A stretch of DNA of 64,000 bases from Arachis hypogaea (lineage: Eukaryota; Streptophyta; Magnoliopsida; Fabales; Fabaceae): NCBI RefSeq assembly GCF_003086295.3, contig NC_092047.1:65204054-65268053 (forward strand), given 5' to 3'. Positions 1 through 11,099 of this stretch are shown in pieces (the first letter of the stretch is position 1; every line of letters begins with the position of its first letter). The notes under the pieces were generated by a model. The model searched no databases. It was not told where the DNA came from and saw nothing but the letters and a program-made list of their open reading frames with translations. Both the position numbers and the translations under genes were made by a program.

Positions 1-2
1 CT

Positions 3-62
3 ATTTAATTTCCTGCAACTCTCACATTGAATTCTGCTTAGCTCAACTAGAACATTCCTCTA
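3..62 (+). repeat. Remnant of element A 5' LTR
   Basis: These 60 bases match positions 10916-10975 in the 3' LTR of the same element without a visible difference. The match stops at CTCTA. The last 124 bases of the LTR, the PBS and most of the leader are missing before the gag start at 93, so an internal deletion joined the LTR to the leader. Confidence 0.85.
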
Positions 63-1186
63 TCCCCTTCTTGTTTTTGCCTTGTTGGTTGTATGACAGG
101 TAGAAGAAGCGGGGCTTCAACTTCCTTTGATTCTGAACCTGAGAGGACCTTCCTTAGATTAAGGAGGGAAGCAAGAGGAAAGAGAGTAGTTGGTACGGAG
201 GAAGAAGAGGAGTATTTTGAACCAGACATGGATGAGAATATGGAAAACCATCATGAAGAAGAGACTCACAACCATGGCAGAGAAGGCCCAGTGCATCATG
301 CTGGGCAAGAGAGAAGAGTTCTGGGATCCTACATCAATCCAAACCCAGGAAACTGTGGAAGTAGCATCCAAAAGCCAACCATACATGACAACAACTTTGA
401 ACTAAAGCCACAGCTCATCACCCTTGTTCAGAACAACTGTTCATTTGGAGGAAGTTTTCAAGAAGATCCCAATCAACATCTAACCACCTTCCTGAGGATC
501 TGTGATACTGTGAAGTCTAATGGTGTTCATCCTGACACCTATAGACTGCTCCTATTCCCCTTCTCACTCAAGGACAAGGCATCTAAATGGCTGGAATCCT
601 TTTCGAAGGAGAGCTTAACAACCTGGGAAGATGTGGTGAACAAATTCTTGGTGAGATTCTATCCTCTTCAAAGAATCAACAGGTTGAGAGCTGAGGTTCA
701 AACATTCAGGCAGCAAGATGGTGAGACTCTCTACGAAGCATGGGAGAGGTTTAAGGATCTGACAAGAAGGTGCCCACCAGATATGTTCAATGAATGGGTA
801 CAGCTACACATTTTTTATGAAGGCCTTTCTTATGAATCAAAGAAGGCAGTAGACCATTCATTCGGGGGATCTCTGAATAAGAAGAAAACCATTGAAGAAG
901 CCATAGATGTCATTGAGACTGTAGCCGAGAATGACTACTTCTATGCCTCTAAAAGGGGCAACACTAGAGGAGTGATGGAGCTGAACAACGTGGATGCACT
1001 ACTGGCCCAGAACAAGCTGATTACCAAGCAGCTGGCTGACCTTACCAAGAAGATGGAGAGGAACCAAGTAGCAGCAATCACCACCTCATCAGCAACTCAA
1101 GAAGGAGTAAATGCAGAGGCAGAGGGTGATTGGTGCGCAGAAATTGTGATTACACTTTGATTATGTAAAATTCATCGCTCTTTCTT

Positions 1187-1204
1187 TCCCCGGTAATGGC
1201 GCCA
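1187..1204 (-). promoter_or_regulatory. PBS-like sequence embedded inside solo LTR B
   Basis: On the minus strand this reads TGGCGCCATTACCGGGGA, a two-mismatch version of the tRNA-Asp PBS. It lies 56 bases inside the end of an LTR whose borders are fixed by target duplications. A PBS normally lies just outside the LTR. Confidence 0.75.
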
Positions 1205-2249
1205 AAAACATGATGCCAATACCATGGTTCACAACTTCGCACAACTAACCAGCAAGTGCACTGGGTCGTCCAAGTAATACCTTACGTGAGTAAGGGTCGA
1301 ATCCCACGGAGATTGTTGGTCTGAAGCAAGCTATGGTCACCTTGTAAATCTCAGTCAGGCGGATATAAAATAGTAATGGGGTTTTCGAAATTAATTAATA
1401 AAATAGGGATAGAAATACTTATGTAAATCATTGGTGAGAATTTCAGATAAGCGAATAGAGATGCTTTCGTTCCTCTGAACCTCTGCTTTCCTGCTATCTT
1501 CATCCAATCAGTCTTACTCCTTTCAATGGCTGGCTTTATGTAGCATCACCATTGTCAATGGCTACTTTCGGTCTTCTCTCGGGAAAATGATCCAAATGCC
1601 CTGTCATGGCACGGCTAATCGTCTGGAGGCATCACCCTTGTCAATGGTTACATCCTATCCTCTCAGTGAAAATGGTCAACGCACCCTGTCACGGCACGGC
1701 TATTCATCTGTCGGTTCTCGATCATGCTGGAATAGGATTTACTATCCTTTTGCGTCTGTCACTACGCCCAGCAATCGCGAGTTTGAAGCTCGTCACAGTC
1801 ATTCAATCATTGAATTCTACTCGGAATACCACAGACAAGGTTTAGACTTTCCGGATTCTCTTGGATGCCGCCATCATTCTAGCTTACACCACGAAGATCC
1901 CGATTAAGAGATCTAAGAAATACTCATTCAATCTAATGTAGAACGGAAGTGGTTGTCAGGCACGCGTTCATAGGGAATGATGATGATTGTCACGTTCATC
2001 ACATTCAGGTTGAAGTGCGAATGAATATCTTGGAAGCAAAATAAGATGAATTGAATAGAAAACAGTAGTACTTTGCATTAGTCTTTGAGGAACAGCAGAG
2101 CTCTACACCTTAATCTATGGAGTGTAGAAACTCTATCGTTAAAATTACATAAGTGAAAGGTCCCGGCATGGCCGAGATGGCCAGCCCCCAAAACGTGATC
2201 ACAGGATCAAAAATACAATCCAGGATGTCTAATACAATAGTAAAAGGTC

Positions 2250-2258
2250 CTATTTATA
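2250..2258 (-). promoter_or_regulatory. TATA box of solo LTR B
   Basis: TATAAATAG on the minus strand, downstream of the LTR palindrome block and upstream of the conserved U5-like block. This is the usual position for the LTR promoter. Confidence 0.6.
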
Positions 2259-3916
2259 ATAAACTAGCTACTAGGGTTTACAGAAGTAAGTACTTGATGC
2301 GTAAATCCACTTCCGGGGCCCACTTGGTGTGTGCTTGGGCTGAGCTTTAACTTTCCACGTGCAGAGGCCATTTGTGGAGTTGAACGCCAGGTTTTGATCC
2401 ATTTCTGGCGTTCAACTCTGGTTTTTTATCCCTTTCTGGCGCTGAACTCCAGAATTGGGCAGAGAGCTGGTGTTGAACGCCAGTTTGCGTCGTCTAAATT
2501 TGGGCAAAGTATGGACTATTATACATTGCTGGAAAGCCCAGGATGTCCACTTTCCAACGCAATTGGAAGCGCGCCATTTTGAGTTCTGTAGCTCCACAAA
2601 ATCCACTTTGAGTGCAGGGAGGTCAGAATCCAACAGCATCAGCAGTCCTTCTTCAACCTCTGAATCTGATTTTTGCTCAAGTCCCTCAATTTCAGCCAGA
2701 AAATACCTGAAATCACAGAAAAACACACAAACTCATAGTAAAGTCCAGAAATGTGAATTTAACATAAAAACTAATGAAAACATCCCTAAAAGTAACTAGA
2801 TTCTACTAAAAACATACTAAAAACAATGCCAAAAAGCGTATAAATTATCCGCTCATCAGTGATCAGGAACAAGCCAACTACATTGAAAACTCACCCAGGC
2901 AGGCACATGATCCATACTCCAAGACCTACAATCCTGGTTGGAGGAACCACCCAAACTTTGGGTGGGGAAACCAACAAGACTAAGGCCAAGATCAGAGACG
3001 TCACAACCCCAACAACAATGCGGCTCACCAACATTCCATACAAAGATCATATCAGCACCTACCTAACAACACACCTCAACATCCATACCAAAGCCAAAAC
3101 GGCCCTTCTCATCACTCCAACTCCAACCCACCATCATCCGAAGACAGACTCTCAAGGATTGAGACTCTACTTGAAGTCATATGTAAGGAAGTCCAGGACA
3201 GTAAAGTATTCTGAGAGGAAGTGCGGTCCAATATGCAGAATCAAGATGCTGCTATTAAGAAACTTGAGACACAAATTGGCTACCTATTCAAGCATGTTCC
3301 CAGCCATAACCTGTGCAGCAACACCGATCCAAACCCAAGAGAGGAATGTCAGGCCATCACCCTCAGAAGTGGGAAGGAATTGAAAGAAATTTCTAAGAAT
3401 TCACAAGAGAAGAACTCAAATGAAAGGAAAGAGGAGCGAGATGAAGTCCAAATTCCCATTCCCAGTTCACAGCAAAAAGGAGAAATGTTGAAGCCAGACG
3501 TCCCAAAGGCTCCATACCCTCAGCAATTAAGGAAGAAGGGGGACGACAACCAGTTCTTAAGATTTTTGGAAATCTTCAAGAAACTACAAATCAACATACC
3601 CTTTCCTGAAGCAATAGACCAAATGCCGCTCTATGCCAAGTTTTTAAAGGAATTAATGACTAAGAAGAGAAGCTGGAAGAGCAATGAGACTGTGATACTA
3701 ACCGAAGAATGTAGTGCCATCATTCAACACAAACTACCCCAGAAATTGAAGGATCCTGGGAGTTTCCAGATCCCTTATATTATAGGAGAAATCACAGTGG
3801 AGAAGGCTCTGTGTGACTTAGGAGCCAGCATAAATTTGATGTCAGTAGCTATGATGACAAAAATGAGGATTGAGGAGGCTAAGCCAATAAAAATGGCCCT
3901 ACAACTGGCAGACTGA

Positions 3917-5381
3917 TCGTTCAAGTTTTCTCATGGTATAGTAGAAGATTTGCTAGTAAAGGTGGAGAATTCATCTTCCCAGCAGACTTTGTAGTGCTGG
4001 ACATGCAGGAGGAAGCCAAGGCCTCCATCATCCTGGGGACCGTTCTTGGTCACTGCTGGAGCTGTCATCGATGTTCAAAAAGGTGAACTCACTCTGAGAT
4101 TACACAACGAAAATATGACATTCAATGTGTTCAAGGCCATGATTTACCCACCAAAACCATTGGGAGAATGTATGAGGTTGGATTCACTAGAAGAGGCAGT
4201 ACAGGAAATTTTTGAAGAAGAAGAACTTGAAGGGTTAACAGAGGAGGAATCAACATCTAGCGAAGAGGCCGCAACAGCAGAGATTTATATATAGGGTGCA
4301 CCAAAGGAAGAGAATGAAAAGATAGAAGCACCCAAACTTGAACTCAAAGCACTGCCACCCACTCTCAAATATGCATACTTAGGAGAAAGTGAAAGTTACC
4401 CAGTGATCATAAACTCATCCCTCAGCCGAGATCAAGAGGATAAATTACTCCAAGTATTGCGAAAGCATAAGGATGCCACTGGATGGACCCTCGCTGACCT
4501 GAAAGGAATCAATTTGGCCATATGCATGCATAAGATACTGTTGGAAGATGTTGCCAAACCATCCATTCAACCCCAAAGGAGGCTGAATCCAGTCATGAAG
4601 GAAGTGGTACAGAAAGAAGTTATGAAGTTATGGCAGGGAGGGGTGATCTACCCGATCTCCGACAGCCCATGGGTTAGCCCCGTGCAACTTGTCCCAAAAA
4701 AGGGAGGAATCACTGTAGTCCCCAATGAGAAGAACGAACTAATCCCTACAAGGACCGTCACAGGATGGCGGATGTGCATAGACTATAGAAAACTCAATGA
4801 AGCTACAAGAAAAGATCATTTTCCCCCTTCCTTTCATGGATCAGATGCTGGAATGACTTGCAGGACATGCATATTACTGTTTTTTCGATGGTTATTCAGG
4901 AAATAACCAAATAGTGGTTGATCCGAGAGACCAAGAGAAAACCTCATTCACTTGCCCATATGGAGTGTTTGCCTACAGGCGCATGCCATTTGGGCTATGT
5001 AATGCACCTGCAAATTTCCAACGCTGCATGCTCTCCATTTTCTCAGATATGATAGAAAAATTCATTGAAGTCTTTATGGATGACTTTTCGGTATTCGGAG
5101 ATTCCTTCCCTAATTGCCTAAATCACCTTGCCCTGGTATTAAAAAGATGTCAAGAAACCAACTTGGTCTTGAACTGGGAGAAATGTTACTTTATGGTGAC
5201 AGGAGGAATAGTTCTTGGCCATAAGGTTTCTAACCAAGGCATTGAGGTAGACAGAGCTAAGGTGGAACTCATTGAAAAATTACCCCCACCAAGTGATGTC
5301 AAGGCAATTAGGAGCTTTCTGGGGCATACTGGCTTTTACAGAAGGTTTATTAAAGATTTTTCAAAGATAGCCAACCCCTAA
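3917..5381 (+). pseudogene. pol: Element A protease C-terminus and reverse transcriptase, frameshifted
   Basis: The protease continues after the 3914 stop, shifts frame near 3970 and again near 4035 (IDVQKGELTLRL block), and has a TAG at 4292. RT begins near 4403 with the SLSRDQEDKLLQVLRKHKDA block, then the WVSPVQLVPKKGG and TGWRMCIDYRKLN motifs. A frameshift cluster near 4830-4905 destroys the segment before VDPRDQEKTSF. The catalytic FMDD box is at 5073-5084, followed by the LGHKVSNQGIEVD and RSFLGHTGFYRRFIKDFSKIA thumb and connection motifs. RT copies element RNA into DNA; this copy cannot make an intact enzyme. The nearest intact comparison in the window is element C. Confidence 0.88.
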
Positions 5382-5951
5382 GAAATCTCCTTGTATCTGA
5401 TACACCATTTGCCTTTGATGAAAAATGCATGCTAGCATTCGAAAATTTAAAGAAGAGGCTATCCTCTGCCCCTATCATTTCCCCACCTGACTGGAACTTA
5501 CCATTTGAATTGATGTGTGATGCATCTGATTTTGCAGTTGGGGCAGTGTTAGGACAGAGGAAAGATAACTTAGTCCATGTGATATACTATGCCAGCAAAG
5601 TCCTCAATGACACTCAAAGAAATTATACCACTACTAAAAAAGGAGTTGCTGGCAATAGTTTTTGCATTTGACAAGTTTAGATCATACCTCATTGGTGCCA
5701 AAGTGATTGTTTTCATAGACCACACAGCACTTAAATATTTGTTTGCCAAGCAGGAATCAAAACCAAGACTGATAAGATGGATCTTATTGTTGCAGGAATT
5801 CAATATTGAGATTAGAGACAAGAAAGGAGTGGAGAACAAGGTAGCCGATCACCTATCCAGGATCCCTCATGACAAAGGTGGAACACATGATACAAGCGTG
5901 AATGAATGTTTCCCAGATGAGCAGTTAATGACGGTTCACAAAGCACCCTAG
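5382..5951 (+). pseudogene. pol: Element A RNase H domain, frameshifted
   Basis: LPFELMCDASDFAVGAVLGQ near 5500 is the RNase H start, with the catalytic Asp in DASD. A frameshift near 5630 interrupts the [16 protein letters not shown] helix. The IDHTALKYL block (second catalytic Asp), the [14 protein letters not shown] block and the KVADHLSRI end follow in another frame. The domain degrades RNA in RNA:DNA hybrids during reverse transcription. It joins directly to the integrase through the linker ending at 5951. Confidence 0.86.
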
Positions 5952-7225
5952 TTCACAAACATTGCCAATTTCAAGGCAACTGGGGCTCTACCTCCAGAGA
6001 TCAACAAACATCAAAAAAGAAAGCTCATCAATGATGCAAAATATTTTGTCTGGGATGATCCATATCTCTTCAAGAAGTGTTCAGATGGAAACCTGAGAAG
6101 ATGTGTTTCAGAATAAGAGGGAAGAGAGGTCCTATGGAGCTGCCATGGCTCATGCTATGGAGGCCACTTTGGAGGGGAAAGAACTGCAGCCAAGGTATTA
6201 CAGAGTGGATTCTTTTGGCCCACCCTTTTCAAGGATGCCAAGGAAGTAGCAAAGAACTGCAATGAATGCCAAAGAGTTGGCAACCTACCCAAAAAAAATG
6301 AGATGCCGCAGAATTTCATTTTAGAGCTGGAACTGTTTGACGTATGGGGAATTGATTTCATGGGACCATTTCCAACATCATATTCAAACAAGTATATCTT
6401 GGTAGCAGTGGATTACGTCTCCAAGTGGGTAGAGGCTGTTACAACCCCAACAAATGATAACAAGGTGGTCATAAACTTCCTCAGAAAGAATATCTTTAGC
6501 CGGTTTGGAGTCCCACGAGCACTCATCAGTGATGGAGGAAGCCATTTCTGTAACAGACCACTAGAAGCTCTTCTCCTACGATATGGGTGAAACATAAGGT
6601 TGCCACACCTTACCACCCCCAAACAAGTGGGCAAACCGAGATATCTAACAGAGAGTTAAAAAGGATTCTGGAGAAGACTGTAGGAGCATCAAGAAAAGAC
6701 TGGGCGAAGAAGCTAGATGATGCTCTTTGGGCATACAGAACGGTATTCAAAACACCTCTTGGAATGTCCCCATACCAACTGGTGTATGGAAAGGCCTGTC
6801 ATTTACCACTGGAGCTGGAACATAAAGCCATCTGGGCTCTCAAGCTACTAAATTTTGATAGCATTGCTGCTGGTGAAAAAAGATTCTTGCAACTGCAAGA
6901 AATGGAGGAGTTCAGATCTCAAGCCAATGAAAATGCCAAAATCTATAAAGAAAAGGCAAAGAGAAGACATGACCTCAATCTGACACCCAGGAGCTTCGAA
7001 AAATGACAGCAACTGCTCCTCTACAACTCCAAATTGAGACTTTTTCTTGGGAAACTCAAGTCAAGGTGGTCAGGACCCTTTCTTGTCACAAAAGTCTCAC
7101 CATATGGACACATAGAAATCATGGAGGAAAGTTTGAAGAGGACTTTCACTGTGAACGGACAAAGGCTCAAGCACTACATGGGCAACATGGGGGAAAACCC
7201 CAAAATGAAGTATCATCTCAATTAA
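5952..7225 (+). pseudogene. pol: Element A integrase, frameshifted
   Basis: The order follows the family: the zinc-binding HHCC region (about 6120-6290, in broken frames, ending in [15 protein letters not shown] residues), then the catalytic core with GIDFMGPF (first Asp, near 6350), [11 protein letters not shown] (second Asp, near 6520) and the [15 protein letters not shown] block carrying the Glu (near 6635). The C-terminal part ends with the SRWSGPFLVTKVSPYGHIEI and VNGQRLKHYMGN motifs and stops at 7223. Frameshifts are visible near 6110, 6590 and 7006-7030. There is no chromodomain, in line with a non-chromovirus lineage. Confidence 0.87.
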
Positions 7226-7234
7226 TGGAGGAAT

Positions 7235-7283
7235 CGTCGAGCTAGCGACGCTAAAAGAGCGCTTCGTTGGGAGGCAACCCAAC
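7235..7283 (+). ncRNA. Conserved two-hairpin RNA module after pol stop, element A
   Basis: Hairpin 1 has arms CGTCG and CGACG around loop AGCTAG (7235-7250). Hairpin 2 has arms GTTGGG and CCCAAC around loop AGGCAA (7266-7283). Between them is TAAAAGAGCGCTT. Hairpin 2 begins 41 bases after the pol stop. Equivalent modules in elements C, E, F and H keep the shape with changed pairs. The function is unknown. Confidence 0.7.
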
Positions 7284-8230
7284 CTAAGGTAGTTTCCTTT
7301 TCATTGTCATTTCAATAAAAATCACAAGTAGTTTCCCCTATATCGTGAGGAGCTAAGTTTGGTGTTACACACCAAAATAATACAAGAGTGAATGTGTAAT
7401 TCTACGTTTGGTGTCCCACCAAAGATTTCAGTTAGAATCACACTACACTCATTCAATGGCAAATTGCTCGCTCCAACCAATCAGGGAAACCACTTAATAG
7501 TAGTTTAGTTTCTAGTTCATAGTTATTTCGTTGATAACAACACATGAGGTTCTCCGCATGTATTCAATCTGTTATACTAGGCAAGGAACTAAGTTTGGTG
7601 TGCACACACAAAACTTAGTTCAGAAATTCACAATGCATACATGCATGCTAACTATTTCTCAAGTGCTTTGGGAACAAGCAACTTCCAACAACTTTGCAGG
7701 AACCTTCTAGAGAAATGCATTATCATCCAAGGAGGTGAAGAAGGATGCAAAAACTATGGATGATGACAAAGGGATAGCTAGAAGCCACCACCCGAAGGTT
7801 GTATTATTACTTGACTCCATATACTTAGAATGCAAAACAATTGGAAGTCCGAATGTGCCCTTGATTAATAGTTACTCTTTAGTTTAAATCATTAGAATTT
7901 AATGCCTGTTTTCCTTGCGTTTGTCACAAGTGTGCTGGTCCAAGTTACCTGCTGCATTTTCACCTTGCTTGCTTGTATGCTTGTCCTTTAAGCCAAATAA
8001 AAAGAAATATTATGAAAGACCAGAGTGATAATCATTTGTGGAGTAGGTTCTTAAGCTTGTGGTGTGGTAATAGATTAGCTAAGTTGGTTCACCAACAAGG
8101 TAGGAAGGCAACTATCTGTCCTGAATCATATGCTTGAACCACACCCCATGAGACTAGCTACATAACAAGATCCTAATAAGAAAAGGGGAAAGAAAAATGA
8201 AAGTTGAGAAATATAGAAAAAGAGTAAAAA

Positions 8231-8612
8231 ATAAGGCAAGGCACCAAGGGTTGAATCTTAAGGCATGTGTCTGTGGTGCTCCTATGCAAGGGATATACTT
8301 GGATGAATAAGCTCTCAGGGGTGCCTTATCACTTGGTAACTTGGGTTAACTAACTCGGGATTATCAGCTGAAAGTCCACTATCAAGAGTAACCCTTGCTA
8401 CAGAGCACTTAGTAACCCAAAGAGGTGCTGGACACCAAGGTCTCAAGAATAAAAATAACAAACCATGTACCTGTGGTGTGAATGTATGGGGGAAAGAGAC
8501 TTGAGGGAGTAAGTCCTTAGGGGTGTCTTAACACCCAACACCTTGGACCAACTGGTTCGGGAGTGCTGGCTGAAAGCTTATCTTAAAGAGTCGCCCCCTT
8601 ACAAAGCACCTA
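8231..8612 (+). repeat. Diverged tandem duplication in the 3' non-coding region of A
   Basis: Two units of about 180 bases share the order: CATGT..CTGTGGTG, a TTGGATGAATAAG or TTGAGGGAGTAAG block with AGGGGTG, an inverted TTGGTAACTTGG or TTGGACCAACTGG block, CTGAAAG, then GCACTTAGTAA or GCACCTAGTTT. Related pairs occur in elements C, D, E and H. Confidence 0.6.
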
Positions 8613-9134
8613 GTTTAAAGAACACAATCAAACCCTGAAAAAAAAAAAGATCAATAAATAAAAGTCTCATAGGGTGTAATCAAGTGAGTATTCCAGGGCA
8701 TGGTAAAGGTTTGAAAGCCAATAAAGGAATGAACCTAAGTTGCTATGCATGAAACTCCATAAAACCAAGGACATGACTTCCACAATAATGATTCATTTCT
8801 CTTGTCATTTCATTCATTATTCTCTTGTTCCAGTACTTGCTTAGGGACAAGCAAGCTTTAAGTTTGGTGTTGTGATGCCAGGGCATTTTGGCCAGTTTTG
8901 CTGACCTTTTCTTTGTTATTTTAGGGTAGTTTCATGCACTTTCTTAGGAAATAAGCAAGTTTTGGATAAATAATCACTTACATCTTGATTCAAGCAAACA
9001 TTGTGAATTTTATATGATTTTATGAGAATTATGCATGAATTGAATGATAAAATGAATGATGCATGATCTCATGGGTTAGAACCTAGCTTTGATGCACTTT
9101 ATTTGCTTGATTTCAGGATAAAGGAAGCAAGGAA

Positions 9135-9960
9135 GATGCCACGTTAATACCCACGTTAGTCTAACTAACGTGACCATTAACGTGGAATGGAGGATAGCTT
9201 GCAACGTTAATGAGAAAAGTGATCGCCAATAACACCTTCGTGAGCCATCATAGCCCACGTTAGTTGCCACGTTAACTACGTTAACGTGGAAGCTAACGTG
9301 GAAGAGAAGTAAAGCTCCAACGTTAGTGGTAAAAGTGAATGCCACTAACGTTGGAAAAAGGGGGCACACATAGGCACGTTAAGAGTCACGTTAAGTACAT
9401 TAACGTGAGCTCTAACGTGGAAGGAAAGAAGTGCCAACGTTAGTGACACTCACCTTTGTCACTAACATTGGACTAAGCCACTATTAGCCACGTTAGTTGC
9501 CACGTTAATTGCATTAACGTGGAAGCTAACATGGAGGAAAGGAATGATGAGCCAACGTTAGTGACAATTACCTTTGTCACTAACGTTGGAGATGGCTATC
9601 ACTACCACGTTAGAAGTCACGTTAACCTAGGTAACGTGAACTCTAACGTGGGAAGAAAGGGTGTTTGGAGCGTTAGTGACAAAGGTAGGTGTCACTAACG
9701 CTCTCGAGGCTGAGGCATGCCCACGTTAAGAGCCACGTTAGTTATACTAACGTGGACTCTAACATGAGAAAAGGGGGTTAAGAGCAACGTTAGTGAAAAA
9801 GGTAAACCCCAATAACATTCGCGAAGGATTAAGAGGCAACGTTAGTGGTCACGTTAGTTCCACTAACGATAAAGTTAACGTGAACCATCTTGGGCTAGAA
9901 ACGTTAGTGAAAAAGGTGATTGTCACTAACGTTCTCGAACCCACATTTTCACTTAAACGT
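9135..9960 (+). repeat. Array of ACGT-core inverted repeats in the element A LTR
   Basis: About eight units of roughly 90-110 bases each combine two imperfect hairpins: CCACGTTA...TAACGTGG and AACGTTAGTGAC...GTCACTAACGTT. The array lies 150 bases upstream of the TATA box. A matching array in reverse is in the element E LTR. Confidence 0.8.
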
Positions 9961-10110
9961 TAACACAACTAACGTCCTAGCTAAAATCCATGCCCACTTT
10001 ACACTTTCTCTGCAAGTAAAGCTGAGCCCACTGATCCAAACTGCTTCAACTCAAGATCTAAAGGCCCATATCCAAGACTTGAAGAGCCAACTAGAAGAGC
10101 AGAAGAGTAG

Positions 10111-10120
10111 TATATATAGG
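10111..10120 (+). promoter_or_regulatory. TATA box of the element A LTR
   Basis: TATATATAGG, followed by a pyrimidine-rich stretch. The same sequence lies in the element E LTR in reverse at 58853-58862. Confidence 0.6.
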
Positions 10121-11099
10121 AGCAGTTTTGAACTAGAGAAGAAAGCTTTTTGGATTGGGAGAACTACTCTCTGTATAATTTTACTTCCTCTGCAACTTCT
10201 AGTTTTACTTTCAGAATGCATTCTCCATCTTTGTTTTCTATTCCCAGAGCTATGAACAACTAAACCCCTTTCATTGGGTTAGGGAGCTCTGTTGTAATTT
10301 GATGGATCAATAACAGTTTTCATTATTCTTCCTTTTTTTTTCTCTTGATTTTACTAGAAAGCTTTCAATCTTCATCCAATTGGGTAGTTATCTTGGAAAA
10401 GAAACTATTCATACTTGGATCTCTTCGGAACCTTGGAAGAGGAATGAAGAGATCATGCTAGAATTGCTTTCTCATGTTGGACCAAATTGGGGTTTGGATG
10501 GATATAGTGACATATAATCCTACCAATACTTTGATTTGAAAATACATGTGGTATAATCAGTGACCATACTTCATCCTTTTTTATGAGCAATTAGACCAAG
10601 GAATTGGCTATTGATCAAGATTTGAGAGATTAAATTACCAAGGAATTGGAATTCAATGACTTACGATTGCCAAGTAGATCAATGAATGCATTGATTGAGG
10701 AAGAGATGAAAATGAACTTGATCCGGAGAATGCAACATCTCCTAAACCCAATGACTTCCCCATTTCTGAGCTCACCCATTCTCTTTAATATCTGCAATTT
10801 ACTTTTATGCTCATCCTCCCAAATCCTCATTTAACATTCTGTAATTTACTTTCTGGCATTTACATTCAGCTCTTTATTTCCAGTATTTACATTTTCTGCT
10901 ATTTACTTTCCCGCCATTTAATTTCCTGCAACTCTCACATTGAATTCTGCTTAGCTCAACTAGAACATTCCTCTAATTAAAGTTGATTGACCAATCAATC
11001 CCTGTGGGATTCGACCTCACTCTATTGTGAGTTTTTACTTGACGACAGTTCGGTATACTTGCCGAGGAAAATTTTTGAGAGACAAGTTTCCGTGCATCA

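Larger units (their letters stand above)
1131..2858 (-). mobile_element. Solo LTR B, C/H/G-type LTR family
   Basis: On the minus strand this LTR starts TGATGAGCGGAT and ends GCGCACCA. It is flanked by GTGAT at 1126-1130 and 2859-2863, so its ends are exact, and no internal coding sequence is present. It carries CTGGCGTT...AACGCCAG-type palindromes (about 2370-2490), a TATA box downstream of them, and the conserved GGGTCGTCC/CGAATCCCACGG block near its 3' end. It is about 190 bases longer than the C LTRs. Part of the excess lies near the terminus, where a PBS-like sequence is embedded. Its insertion split the gag of element A. Confidence 0.92.
93..3916 (+). pseudogene. gag: Element A gag to protease start, split by solo LTR B
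   Basis: The reading frame runs from 93 to 1130 and resumes at 2864 once solo LTR B and one target duplication are removed. The N-terminal part has the FDSEPERTFLRLRREARG block. The retrotransposon gag domain follows (roughly residues 110-260) with LRICDTVKSNGVHP, LYEAWERFKDLTRRCP and FYEGL motifs. A Q/N-rich tail, the NPREECQAITLRSGK linker and the protease active-site region ALCDLGAS near 3812 come next. No CCHC zinc knuckle is visible. In-frame stops TAA at 2981 and TGA at 3914 both fit C-to-T changes. Gag forms the particle, and the protease matures the polyprotein. Confidence 0.88.
7226..8872 (+). other. Element A 3' non-coding region
   Basis: No ORF of note lies here. The stretch begins with the two-hairpin module, then holds three TAAGTTTGGTGT copies (7354, 7590, 8859), a diverged tandem duplication (about 8231-8612) and the conserved junction sequence that abuts the 3' LTR. 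The same layout occurs in reverse in element E. Confidence 0.7.
1..11099 (+). mobile_element. Element A: Ty3/Gypsy Athila/Tat-like retrotransposon, 5' end cut by window
   Basis: This is an autonomous-type element in plus orientation. It has a 5' LTR remnant, gag, protease, RT, RNase H, integrase, a 1.6-kb 3' non-coding stretch and a 2.2-kb 3' LTR. It is broken by solo LTR B and by many stops and frameshifts. The base after its 3' LTR begins CTGGA, the expected right target duplication; the left copy lies outside the window. It is inserted in a reverse-strand ORF that belongs to the F locus. Its gag is nearly identical to that of element E, and both LTRs carry the same CACGTTA-type arrays, so A and E are one family, with E the pol-less form. 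Confidence 0.9.
8873..11099 (+). repeat. Element A 3' LTR
   Basis: It begins TGATGCCAGGGC directly after the conserved junction motif and ends GTGCATCA, so the termini TGATG and CATCA are inverted repeats. It has a palindrome array in the upstream half (9135-9960), a TATA box at 10111 and a conserved U5-like block at 10995-11065 (GGGATTCGACCTCACT...TACTTG...CTTGCCG). The end was fixed by comparison with the element E LTR. Confidence 0.88.

Noticed and set aside
9135..9960. CRISPR-like array
   Set aside because: Units are imperfect palindromes without uniform spacers, within a plant LTR upstream of a TATA box.
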